DNA of 64,000 bases from Norana najaformis (lineage: Eukaryota; Annelida; Clitellata; Crassiclitellata; Hormogastridae), in the NCBI GenBank assembly GCA_964023275.1, contig OZ029928.1, positions 20,459,535-20,523,534 of the forward strand. Direction: 5' to 3'. Under the pieces are notes generated by a model that saw only the letters and a program-made list of their open reading frames with translations, searched no databases and had not been told where the DNA came from. The position numbers were made by a program, and so were the translations under genes. Numbering within the stretch: the first letter of the stretch is position 1; each line of letters starts with the position of its first letter. This document shows positions 1 to 11,300 of the stretch, one piece after another.

Positions 1-660
<660 letters not shown>

Positions 661-1114
661 CATAGATGTAAGAGAATAATAGTTGATCTGTTAGACTGAT
701 CTGGAAACGTTCCGCTGTTTCTCACTGGACGCAGGGAAGCAGACTACACGCTCTACAGCAATGCATTCAGATAATTATTCATGACTACGAAGAAGAAACC
801 TGTGCGATTTTCTCGTCGACCATGCGGAAGAATTCGATCTGACTTGCGGTCAGGTTCCTGTAGAAGAACAAGAACAAGATCTAGAAGAAGAACAAAAAGA
901 AGAACAAGAAAAATGACGACGAAGACAAAACATTGCGGATAAAAACAGGAAATCAGACTCCATCGTGTATGTGCCATAAAAAAATTCTAGTTCGGCAGAG
1001 AAAAGGGAGGAATGTCTTCTCTCTTGCTCTAACCCTTCAGCATGGCGAACCTTCTGAACTCTCGACTGACCCTCTGACTTCCCAATTGTCAGTCCGACCG
1101 ACCGACAGGCCGGC

Positions 1115-1193
1115 CGACTCTCTGACCTCTCTACTGACCCTCTGACCTCTCTACTGACCCTCTGACCTCTCTACTGACCCTCTGACCTCTCAA
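1115..1193. repeat. 20-bp tandem repeat, about 3.5 copies
   Basis: A unit reading roughly CTCTCTACTGACCCTCTGAC is repeated head to tail with almost no divergence. No coding or RNA signal is visible around it. Confidence 0.85.
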
Positions 1194-1299
1194 TTACAGA
1201 TTTTCCAGTAAACTTAAGAACAGAGTTATCGCTGAACTCAGAACAACGCCTTGGAGGTTATGTGGCATTAAATACACCAGATGAGAATTGAGACAAAGA

Positions 1300-1595
1300 A
1301 GAGGACAAAGAGTAGGAGGAAGAGGAAGACGAGGAGGAGGAAGAGGCGAAGGAGGAGGAAAATAAGAGGAAGACGAGGAAGAAGCTAAGAATGATGATGA
1401 TTCCAATGAAGAGGACGAGGAGAGATGACAAAGAATTCATATTAACGTGAGAGAAATTTCTCGTACGATAAGTTTGAAGTGAGGCGACTGGGTCGATCTC
1501 TCGTCGTCGTCGTTCGACAGGATCCCACGATGACGGAGGAGGACGAGCAGGAGGACGAGGAGGGAGAGGAAGAGGAGGAGGAGGAGGAGGAATAT
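1300..1595. repeat. Purine-rich (GAG/GAA) tracts
   Basis: Two strand-asymmetric GA-rich stretches, about 1305-1435 and 1530-1593. Serine/leucine-rich minus-strand frames across them are composition artefacts. The rest of 660-1960 shows no gene that I can support. Confidence 0.75.
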
Positions 1596-1844
1596 CGCGC
1601 CTGAAATTAAAATCAACTCCACATCATAGATCGATTAGCAGCCGGATTTTCTAATTAGGTATCTACTCGGATTTTTCGTATGTTTTGATAACTTGATCAA
1701 TTTACTTAACAAGGTCAGCAATTAAACCTATCTTCAGGATTGATTCGGATTGCCTTACCCTGTGATTCGCAACCTACATGCATACAGTGGATGTCACAAA
1801 AGTCATCTAGCACTTAATGAAATGCGCTAAATAAATAGTATGTC

Positions 1845-2351
1845 TTAGAGGGAGACAAGGAAAAGAAGTAATCGGAATAGATGGAGCTGAATCCCAGCAA
1901 CTGTTTGGGACGAGAAATCTGACGTTTTGATTGGAAGATTGAACTCTGATGTTTGCGCTTGTGAAGCGTGTCTTCTCCTTCTGGTTCTCTGCCCTGAGGA
2001 GTGTCTTTTCCTTGTGGTTCTCTGCCCTGAGGAGTGTCTTTTCCTTCTGGTTCTCTGCCCTGAGGCGTGTCTTTTCCTTCTGGTTCTCTGCCCTGAGGCG
2101 TGTCTTTTCCTTCTGGTTCTCTGCCCTGAGGCGTGTCTTTTCCTTGTGGTTCTCTGCCCTGAGAAGTGTCTTTTCCTTGTGGTTCTCTGCCCTGAGGAGT
2201 GTCTTTTCCTTCTGGTTCTCTGCCCTGAGGAGTGTCTTTTCCTTCTGGTTCTCTGCCCTGAGGCGTGTCTTTTCCTTCTGGTTCTCTGCCCTGAGGCGTC
2301 GTGTCTACCTTTGGTAAATTCTTCATCGTCTCGTATCCGGTGACCGATGGG
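1845..2351 (-). CDS. Candidate terminal exon with 11-residue basic repeats (speculative)
   Basis: On the minus strand a possible acceptor (GAAG at 2352-2355, preceded by a pyrimidine-rich stretch) opens a phase-0 frame of 169 codons ending in a stop at 1845. It starts PIGHRIRDDEEFTKGRH, then carries about ten copies of an 11-residue basic unit (ASGQRTRRKRH with A/S and R/T changes), then a hydrophobic tail. The phase fits the upstream candidate exon at 2813-3168, but a 33-bp minisatellite keeps several frames open on both strands. Coding status is therefore very uncertain. Confidence 0.2.
   Translation of the reverse strand, partial: PIGHRIRDDEEFTKGRHDASGQRTRRKRHASGQRTRRKRHSSGQRTRRKRHSSGQRTTRKRHFSGQRTTRKRHASGQRTRRKRHASGQRTRRKRHASGQRTRRKRHSSGQRTTRKRHSSGQRTRRRRHASQAQTSEFNLPIKTSDFSSQTVAGIQLHLFRLLLFLVSL
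1966..2303. repeat. 33-bp minisatellite, about 10 copies
   Basis: Tandem units containing GGTTCTCTGCCCTGAG and CTTTTCCTT, differing at a few positions (GGAGTG, GGCGTG or GAAGTG; CTTCTGG or CTTGTGG). The unit is a multiple of three, so open frames appear on both strands. One of them could belong to a real exon (see 1845-2351). Confidence 0.95.
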
Positions 2352-2812
2352 CTTCAGATGATATGGAGAGTGTGTGAAAGAAGAGGAACTTTGTAAATAG
2401 TTTACTTGTGCATATATACGACGCAGACGATTATGCAAACATCTAGGACATTTTGATATAACAGTATTTTAAAAAGGACAATCCGCGTTGTAAATTCTCC
2501 ATATAGGCGGATGTAATTTTGCTCCTAAGGGAGCACCCTACCGCTAAAGCATTCATTATCTAAAGAGGGTTAGATTCAAAGCCAATAAGACCAGTGGAGG
2601 GGTTGTGACAATAGGCCTAAACTGCAGTACATAGGCCTATCTGCGTGTGTATCTGATACAGGTGGTCATCATCGTTTCGATATATGTTGCGTGTTTGTTG
2701 GAGACATTGATGAAGACTGGAACTGAAAAGACGCAAGGGGCTTTCGACCGACGACGGTGGAGATTTAAGATTCGATCGACTCTTTCGGAGATTCCTTTAA
2801 ACTTCTGCTCAC

Positions 2813-3168
2813 CTGTTTCTCTTGGTTGAAGTCGTTGCTTCGGGCCGGATTTGTCGACAGGCGACTCGTGTCCAGTTGAGCGTGACCAGAAGACAGCACC
2901 GTCTCTTCGCTGGGCATCTGTACTTGGTCCATCAGCCGGACATCATCTTCGTCTGCGCCGTTATCTCTCTTCGCCGACGCAGCAGCAGCAGCAGCAGCAG
3001 CAGCCGGGTATCCTCTTTTGACGGCAGCCGATCCCCCGCTTACAGCGCCACCATCACCACCACCACCGCCAGCTGCAGCAGCAGCCGGACGTTGGGTCGT
3101 CGTCGTCGTCATTGTTGTCGTTGTTGTAGTGTTGTTGGCATTCGCTTTATCTTCAGCGCTGCTGCCCT
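2813..3168 (-). CDS. Candidate internal coding exon, low-complexity protein
   Basis: On the minus strand a polypyrimidine run followed by CTAG (3169-3172) opens a frame that runs to a good donor, CAG then GTGAGC, at 2807-2812. The 356-nt exon starts in phase 1 and ends in phase 0. It encodes a Thr run, a Gly/Ala-rich part, and then a complex acidic/polar segment (ASAKRDNGADEDDVRLMDQV, then MPSEETVLSSGHAQLDTSRL). The complex part looks more like protein than random translation. It joins in phase to the MGCGQSK exon at 4473-4623. I recognise no family, and no complete gene can be shown. Confidence 0.4.
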
Positions 3169-3319
3169 CTAGCGGTGCCGAATTGAATATAAAAACGAAA
3201 GGTTTCGTTCAAAGGAACAATTAAACCATTGCACTGTTCAATTCTCAAAGAAAAAATGCTCAACTTTGGCTTTTCGCCTTAAACTTAGTCCTCGCCTTCT
3301 CTGTGCGTGTAATTGTATT

Positions 3320-3563
3320 TGTAATTGTAATCTGACATTTACAAAGCGCCACTTCAAGAACAGACTCATCACAGGCGCTCCCGACCCGAACCAGTGAGAC
3401 CACTGGCAAATAATACAGACTTCAGGTGCTTGCGAAACTGCGGAAGGGACAAACTGAGGAATGCAAGCCGGAGGCCTCGGGAAAGGCGATTCCAGCTATT
3501 AGGTCCAACATAGGGAAAGCTTCTAGACTGAGCTGTAGCAATGCGCATACGAGGGACAGTCAA
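3320..3563 (-). mobile_element. LINE 3' end fragment, minus strand
   Basis: The minus-strand translation contains a LINE ORF2 C-terminal pattern (YVGPNSWNRLSRGLRLAF, later FRKHLKSVLF), matching the GPxxWNxLP...FRxxLKxxLF signature of L2/CR1-like elements. A 3' UTR follows, with AAAGCGCC in reverse orientation and an AATTGTAATTGTAATC-like tail near 3320. It lies in the putative intron between the candidate exons at 2813-3168 and 4473-4623. Confidence 0.65.
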
Positions 3564-3601
3564 GAGTCCAAGGGAGGCCGACCGGAGAGGCCAATATGTG
3601 T

Positions 3602-3682
3602 GTATTTAAGTATGTATGTATGTATTTATGTATGTATGTATGCATGCATGCATGTATGTATGTATGTATGTATGCATGCGTC
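3602..3682. repeat. (GTAT)n / (GCAT)n microsatellite
   Basis: Tetranucleotide array with GTAT, TTAT and GCAT units. 3690-4380 holds no recognisable gene. Confidence 0.9.
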
Positions 3683-4472
3683 GACCACATCATCATTCAT
3701 ATATGTGTTAAGTTCAGTTTACGTTTTTTGCTTCAATTCGTTAGACATTAACTCGGTCCTAGAATCCAGTCTTGGTCCGATCCACGAGAAGTCAGCCGAC
3801 ATACTATAAGTAATTGGTTTTCCTGCCGATAGTTAAAGTAAATTTTGCCCGATTTGACTGTTTTGCTCGACTGGTTTGACTGAAAAGACCTCAATCTTCT
3901 TATGATCTAACAAATCGAATTCAGTGACTCTGTGGCCAAGCAAATGAATCGCTCAAATTTCTAGCGGCGCTAGAAAAAGCACTAAAGAACCAAGCAGCGT
4001 ACGTCATCGAGATCCTGGGTCCTGGACTCCACGGGACAAGACAATCACCCTTGGCTTCGTGTGGATCCGATGAGATGTTTTAGGTGTACCCCTCCCCACC
4101 CCTGATCGGTGACTCTTGATTCTGCTCTTTCGATGAATACGAGTATCATGTAATAAAGAGTAGCTTATTTAGCCCAAAATGTGTTCCATTTCATGCTAAG
4201 AGCTTCGAAATGCGCTGGCTTCCTGGGTTCCGCCTCGGTCCTCGCTGGAGAAGCTTTCGAAGCTCCACAAATACTCAGACGTCGTGGGCTTCTTGTCACG
4301 GCGCTTGATGTCCAAGACCTCGATTTTCATTTAGGTACGTCGATCTCCACAATCATGTTCACCCTGTGCTCACTCTTTTCCCCTTAGGGGCCAAGGACTT
4401 TGCCTGTATACATACTTACTGTGCGTACGGATGGATGGACGAATGAAAGGAAGAAATGCAAGAGGGTTTGAC

Positions 4473-4623
4473 CTTGAAACGGCGGAGATTTCGAGAGATG
4501 GACGTCCGGACGACGACAACGATGATCGTCGTTGAACTTGGGCTTCCGGTTGTTGAAAGTCTTCGATGCGGCGGCCGCAGAAGAGGAGGAGGAGGAGGAG
4601 GTCTTGCTCTGACCGCAACCCAT
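4473..4623 (-). CDS. Candidate first exon of a dually acylated protein (MGCGQSK N-terminus)
   Basis: The minus-strand frame starts at 4623 with MGCGQSK. That is a consensus N-myristoylation signal (Gly2, Ser6, Lys7) with Cys3 positioned for palmitoylation, as in Src-family kinases. A serine/alanine run and a basic segment (KTFNNRKPKFNDDHRCRRPD) follow, and the frame ends at CAAG followed by GTCAAA, a moderate donor at 4467-4472. The length of 151 nt leaves phase 1, which fits the exon at 2813-3168. If real, the product would sit at the inner face of membranes. The family is not recognised, and the TCC/GGAGGAG runs make chance openness possible. Confidence 0.4.
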
Positions 4624-5389
4624 TGGGGGGGGGGGGGGTCAGCGGCCCCTTACGTGTCTCTGTCCCTCTGCAGGCGCAGATCACCCGATTCTAAGCACAA
4701 CATTTGACAGACAATAAAAAGACGGTCAAAGAATCGTAGACCAAGGGGCATATAGTGTAACTGCCTCCGAGCAGAGATATCTGTAGCTTCGGAAAGCCAG
4801 CTTCCTCTTTGTCTGACTTCAGTTATCTGTTTCTCTTGCACTGACAGATGGAAAGACACTGAAAGAAGAACGGGAACTTAAATTACGTGGCACCCATTTC
4901 TCAAAACGGGCAGCTGAAGGACCTCAGCCGATCGATTCATTGAAAAAAGGAGAAGGGTCAAAGAGGCCACACTGGCGCTATAGAAAACCGTCTACATTTG
5001 CATATTCGATGACTGTATACAGACCCGTTACCATAGAAACGCAGTTCCTAATAGGTTGGTGGATGTCGAGGGAATTGAACAACCACGCTCCTCCTCCCTT
5101 CCCCTCCTCCTCCCCCTCCCTCTCCTCCTGCTGCTGCTGCTGGATCCGATGCAATGCTTTCTCATCTGCTCCTGCCATCCATCATGTTCGGATTGTTTCG
5201 TTAAAAGCCTCCGACTGGTTTTTGCTGATTGACAGAGAGCCACACATTGTTGTTGTTATTGTTGTTGTTATTGTTGATGTTGTTGTTGTTGATGTTCGTT
5301 GGTCGAATGAGTCATTATGTTTTTGTCGCTCTATCGTCGACTCAACGAGGTCAGGCGCCAGCTCTCGTTTGAGCAGGTGTTCTCAGAGC
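4624..5389. other. Gene-free stretch upstream of the candidate acylated-protein gene
   Basis: Contains a G13 homopolymer near 4626-4638, a CCTCC/CTGCTG-rich tract at 5090-5140 and GTT/GTTGTT repeats at 5248-5300. It could include the promoter and 5' UTR of the minus-strand candidate gene. I cannot place a start site. Confidence 0.4.
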
Positions 5390-5475
5390 TTAGGCACCTT
5401 GAACAAGTAGTCCACCACTGCTCAGCGCCATCGACCGATGCTTCGTCATTAGATAGCGGTGCCATATAAACAGAG
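5390..5475 (+). mobile_element. SINE 3' end fragment
   Basis: Carries CACCTTGAACAAGTAGTCCA, then CGATGCTTCGTCATTAGATAG, then a GGTGCCATATAAA-like end. This matches the 3' half of the tRNA-derived SINE at 23434-23625 and the copy at 43918-44030. The tRNA-like head is missing here. Confidence 0.6.
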
Positions 5476-5764
5476 AAACAACGACGACGACGGTGGCGGT
5501 GGTGGTGATGATGATGTTGTTGTTGTTGATGATGATGATGAACAACCGCATATCCACTGCTGCCAGGACCCAACGTACGCACGCACAATCGACGCGACAG
5601 ACAGTGGCTGACAGAAATGATTCCTCTTACCTGTCCTTTGGGCGTCGAACCATAGACGATGACGTCACGGATGATGACGTACGAAGGACAAACGACGCTT
5701 TCATACAAATCGTCAAATTAAGTCCAGAAACAGCTATTAGAAAACATCCATTTCTCTGTCCGTC

Positions 5765-5925
5765 CGTCCGTCCGTCCTTCCTTCCTTCCTTCCTTCCTTC
5801 GTTCCTTCGTTCCTTCGTTCCTTCGTTCCTTCCTTCGTTCCTTCGTTCCTTCCTTCCTTCGTTCCTTCGTTCCTTCCTTCGTTCCTTCCTTCGTTCCTTC
5901 CTTCCTTCCTTCCTTCCTTCCTTCT
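5765..5925. repeat. (TTCC)n/(TTCG)n tetranucleotide array
   Basis: Mixed TTCC and TTCG units with a CCGT-rich start. Long frames on both strands are repeat artefacts. Confidence 0.93.
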
Positions 5926-5987
5926 CTGCGCTGGTCAGTATGAACGTTCAAATTCGCTGATTGAAATTTCGAGCGTCGTCCCCGTCC

Positions 5988-6065
5988 TCCTCTTATACCT
6001 CCTCCTCCTCCTCCTCCTCATTCGTCCTTCCTCCTCCTCCTCCTCCTCCTCCTCCTCCTCCTCCT
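5988..6065. repeat. (CCT)n trinucleotide array
   Basis: CTC/TCC runs, followed to about 6425 by interspersed CAG/AGC trinucleotide clusters (6170-6210, 6275-6305, 6400-6425). This is a trinucleotide-rich block without a supportable gene. Confidence 0.9.
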
Positions 6066-6429
6066 TCTGCTTTTCCTTGTCGTTCTCTTGATCGCTGCCT
6101 CGTTCACTCCTTCCTTCTGTGCGCCCAATCGACGACTACTAGACGCAGTGCATCTCGCAGCCTGGCTTAGCAGCAGCAGCCGAACCAGCAGCAGCATCAG
6201 CAACTGCTGCTTCCTCCCTTTGCCACCAGCCACGTGATCTACATCGGCTGGACGACGTGGGCGCCTTAGGCACCAGCATCAGCACAGCAGCAGTAGTAGC
6301 ATTAGCTAAAGCAATGCAAGACCCAGGCACTGGCTCAACAGATCGATAGCCGCCCAGGTCCATCAATTTCCTCCTCCTCTTCCTCCTCCGCGAAAAAACC
6401 AAACCTCAGCAGCAGCAGCAGCAGCATCC

Positions 6430-8300
6430 TCATAAGAGAAGGTTCGTGTACGCTTAACGATGCGGCAGAAGATAAGGCAAACTTAGCCAGCCACGCTTTG
6501 CATGTTGCTTTCATAAGAACTATCTGGGGTATTTACACATTCACTTCTGTAAATGCACATATGTGTATTTATGTATGTATATTATATATGAATGTCTGGT
6601 TTATAAGATAGCGTAAATAAATGTCTGTATTTGGCCCATAATATATTCAACAGTAGGCTACGTCTCGTGTGGGCTTCATGTTGGTGAATACGAATGTGCA
6701 GAGTGTATGAAGCAGGTCAAGCATTTACATTTGCATGGATGTGTTTATGCGTGTTTATATGTGTCGGCTATAGAGGAAACTGCACGCTAATTATGTTATG
6801 CTCTGACCGAATGCAGCAGGTTGCCGGTATGTGTGCCTTTATGCGTCGGCTTTTTATTGGCAGAGAGGTGCAAGAGCGCACCGCATGAAATCGGCCATTC
6901 AACGGTTTCAACAACCAGTATATAATATACTCTACGTTCGAAAGATTGCAACAACGAAAACAGACTTCTTCCAAGTCATTAATATTCTGATAGTAGGCAT
7001 AAGCAACGACCTCTAGCAGCAAGACGCAATTAATTCTGGCTAAGCGGCTTTTGCCGTAGAAGCCACCGACTGCCTCATGGAAGCCACACATGTAAGAAGA
7101 AAGCGCAAGCCCAGCAAGTCAATGCATGAGAAAGTTCAACTTTCGCGTTCAACTGTAAGAAATTTATGTTAATGTTAGACGTTAATTTACAATAACTGAT
7201 TTTTAGTTCGTTTAAAACCGGGGAGCCCCATATAGGGCCTATAGGCTAATCCTCCCATATTTCTAGGCTTTCAGATAGGTGCACGTCAACGGAGTGGCTT
7301 CACCAAAAACAACGTGACACACTCGGCTAATGTTATCTGCTTATATAGCGCCAACAAAACTGTGCATACAGCGCTTACACAATAAAGTCTTCGCACTGAT
7401 GCTAAAATAACGCGTTAAGACGCCGGGTTATTTCTTCTTCCTGTAAAATGGCGCAGGCTTTGAACTGCTTCGTAATAATGTACACGTATTATCATTAGTT
7501 TGTCGTAACTTAAGACAAATAGGAACACAAGGTAAAGCGAAGCTACCAGCGAAAAACACGATTCCTCTTTTTATTGCGAATCGTTGGAACGACTGAATTC
7601 GGCTTCTGCTGTTGTTCTTCGCTATTATTAGAAATGTCTGTTGGTAGATGTCGCCGCAGTATCATTCATACACAAGATTTTCCATACAGACATTTTATTA
7701 TTTATTATTTTGCATTTATTGCTCGCACAAGGTCAGTAAATTTGAATGAGGCACAAAGCAGTTGTGAGCAAAGGACTTGCTCAAGATCCCTACAACCCTA
7801 AGAGAGTACCAGTGACCCCAGGCCGTTACCCTTGCGCTTTTTGAATTTCTTCACTTTGATATTCAGTCACAGCATAGGTAAGGCACCTCCCTGTTACCTG
7901 AGTGGCCCGGAGCGGGACGCGTGCGAGGAGACTGTCCATAAGGGACTAGTCCAAGCTCCCTATACAGTGACCGTCTAAGGGAAGGTTCGAACCCGTACTC
8001 TCCACGTTACAAGCCAAGATGCTTTACACAGGCTGTAAAGATTCTTTTACTAGGCAAGAAGAGAGATTCCTTTACAACAGTTGGACATTGGTTTTGTCCT
8101 GAACCTATTTTCTTTTGACGAGCTTCATGCATCGAGTTTGTTGATTCTATACAACTGAAAACTTTGTGCAGATGAAAGGATATAGGAAATCAAATGACAA
8201 CACCATATTTAAGCAAACTGATTGTAATTCTTATTTTAATTCTGCTTATTACAATTCCCATTCCGATTTTGCTTGGTCCAGACAGCATCATAATGGCAGC
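6430..8300. other. Intergenic stretch with SINE remnants, downstream of ALG3
   Basis: No conserved coding exon is visible. 7752-7795 carries a minus-strand SINE fragment (AGCAAAGGACTTGCTCAAGA is the complement of the SINE 3' half). 7870-8015 contains GGTTCGAACC, a B-box-like palindrome, and may be another tRNA-derived repeat. The TTTATT clusters at about 7700-7720 are AATAAA signals on the minus strand and could serve ALG3 polyadenylation. Confidence 0.5.
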
Positions 8301-8322
8301 CCAACTGTCTCCGCACCGTGCA

Positions 8323-11300
8323 TCATGGTGCCTTCTGCTTCCGTTGCACCGACACAGTTGTCTCAGATGATGCTGACGACGACGTTCCATGCCAGAGAGC
8401 AGCGAGCATGATCAGGTGACAGACGTGGAGAGCTGCACTGCTCAGCACTGTCGACGGATACTGGTTCCACGCCAGCTCAATCACGCCCAACACCAACAGT
8501 CTAACAGACAACACCAAACACAATTAGCCTAGCGACATTCAGCTCCACAGAATTCTACAGTTTCAGCATTAGCACGTGCAATGTACGACTCTGTTGACAG
8601 TTGTTCCAATTCATACCGTGTGGCATAACTAGTCCTTCACAGCACTATATGTCATCTACTGATACGATACATCTTACGACAGCAGGTAAGACACTGGTTA
8701 CAGTTGTACTAGTAGTTTAACATCGGGTAGTAATCGTAAGTCACCTGTTTCTCAAAACGTCATCAGCATACCTGAACATAACAGGAAGACGCGTAGACCA
8801 TAAGAGGTAAGGCAGGGTGTGGTAATACCAGACGTAAAACTGGTAATGAAGTGAACGACTGAAACAGATGCCGACGAAGTTGGCTGAGAAAAGTGGCATC
8901 ACCACGTCTTACAGTTTGAACTGTTAAGAATCGTCATCGTTACTGTTGGGCCAAAATTATCATGACGCTGGCAGAGACAGGTCAACAAGTTCAGTTCAGT
9001 CGGTCGGTCAGTGAAGACGAAGAAAAATAACCAAGTTAACAGATGTTTATGTTTTGGTCAATATTGTTAACTGGGATATAAAACGTTGAAAAGAATACTT
9101 CAATCTGCCTGCCTTCCAGTGTTTTTCATGAGATACCAAAAAATCCAGGTCTACTACTGTGGTGCAGCTTTTAACAGGCGGCTGTAATTTTAAACCCACA
9201 TTTAGGATGCTGTTTTGGATGATCATCACTGGCTCAATGATCGATACGTCATTTTTCAATATACCCAGCTTAAATGCATGGGATGGATAAGATACAGGTT
9301 CCCCTAATGAGAAATAAACTACACATCACGAAAGAGAATGCACACTGGCTCTCAACTGTAAAGGATACCATTTGCACTGAGATGTAGGGAGATGGCCTTC
9401 AGCGACAGAAGCTGAAATGGTCCTCCAAATTTTCTGCAAGCAGCCAAAACACATCAGGGTTCTTAAACGAAGTGTCACTTTGTGCATATATAACTAAATT
9501 TCAACAGAAATCAACTGTCCTAGTGAAATTTTTAAAAGAAATCTCCCATGGCACAGAGTTAGCCAAACACTCTGGACTTACTGGTAGATGCAACAGTTAT
9601 GGCAGGGGATTAGCTACGGCAGGAACTCGAAGTTGGTAGGAGGAAAAAGGGTTGTCCAAGAAGGTGCTGATAATGGAAATTAAGCTAGTAAAATGTTTTG
9701 GCAAAAACATACAACCTACTTCATTTGTGCCCTTCAAAACTTCTGGATGTCCATTCCCCTCCCCAGGTGCTCTGAAAACCGTGTTGACCCCCTTGACATG
9801 GCGGAAGAGGTTGCAAGTAGCAGGAAGCATAGACCTAAAAGCCAGAGCACAATCTGCCCGACAGCCTGCAGAAATCAGACCAGTTAGTTGCAATTTACTT
9901 GCATCATGCAAGTAAATTTGCTTATTGCAAAGTCTTTTAAATTGGCAGATTTCCCTTCGAAAACATTAGCAATTCATGCAAGGAGTTGGTAACGGACGTA
10001 CATACTTCGACCATCGCCTGCTGAAGAAGAGGGCGAGGACTGAAAGATGAAGAACAAGAAGCACCAGATGAAAGTAACGATTGAGAAAGAATTCCTCTGA
10101 CAGAAATCTCCAGTTGACTGTCCAACGGAAGAGAAACTGTCGACCCAACTCAAAGGACCGATTCAAATACCCCAGTGGGTTGGCGTACAGGAAAGGCAGT
10201 CCAAGCACAACCTTCAAAAGGAAATTAACAGAAAACAAACACAAAGAATTACAGACATTTGGCCAAACTATGTTCATTCAGACAACTGGCTCTTAAAGAT
10301 GTTTTTAAATTAACTCCAAGATTCATAAAATATAAATTGTTGATATCCACTGGAGGTTAGTTAGTCTGGAGGTTCAGTAAGGAAAGTGTTGCATTTTTTT
10401 CACCGTTGTCTTTACATATACTTGTATTTCATCAAACAATTTGGCAAACATGTTGTGTCCTCCACTATCACCCATTTCTTCAACAACACTCTTGCTTTGC
10501 CTTTCAGTTTTGCCTTCTTTCATGCTTCACCTAATCCAACCCCAAAGTCATTTAAAAGACTTATCACTATCCTGGACTTTGGAAATTGGTATCCTACATT
10601 TGCCAGTGTTTAGGTTTATTTTGATTATTTCTACAATTATTAATGGTTAGTATCTACTGTAATAACTAAGCATCAGTTGATGGCTTTGAGCAACTGTGAG
10701 TGAAAGGCTTGCTCAAGGTCCCCACACAATAACCATCTCAGGGGAGGAGGCTTTACCTATGTACCTTGGCCATCATGCCACTCCCTTTCACTTTCTGACT
10801 TTCCCTGAATTCCAATCACTGCTGGAATCCTGGTTTATTTTTCTTCTGAACTTAAAACAATGGGCAAATTCTTTACATTACCACACGGATGTTGTATGTT
10901 TACTGAACTGAAACTGGGCTGAAGAAGATCAAACACTGTCTCCTACACTCTACAGGTCACGAGGTATGCGACCTAAAGAGATGGGAGGCAAGTGAACAGC
11001 CTGCTGACCTGAACAACAGCACAAAGAATCAGATGAAGAACTGTTGCCGGGATTCCGAAACGAAGCAACAGCAGCATCAGCAGCGCAGGCGAAAACAGGA
11101 GGATGTTCATCTTGATAGACACAGCTATGCTACATGACATAGAAACAGAAGAGAAAAGGAGACGACTGAAAAACACAAAGTAAATCTAAGAACAACACAA
11201 TAATCTTTGCTTTGCTTCTGCTCCATTCAGTGCAAAACCAAGACGTTCGTCATGCACATTTCAATCTCAAAGTTATCTTCTCAAAGTCCTGCCCTGACTT

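Noticed and set aside
5718-6402. Frames rich in E/K/R, P or S (for example polyproline at 5961-6170)
   Set aside because: Produced by TTCC/TTCG and CCT/CAG simple repeats; no splice-supported exon was found.
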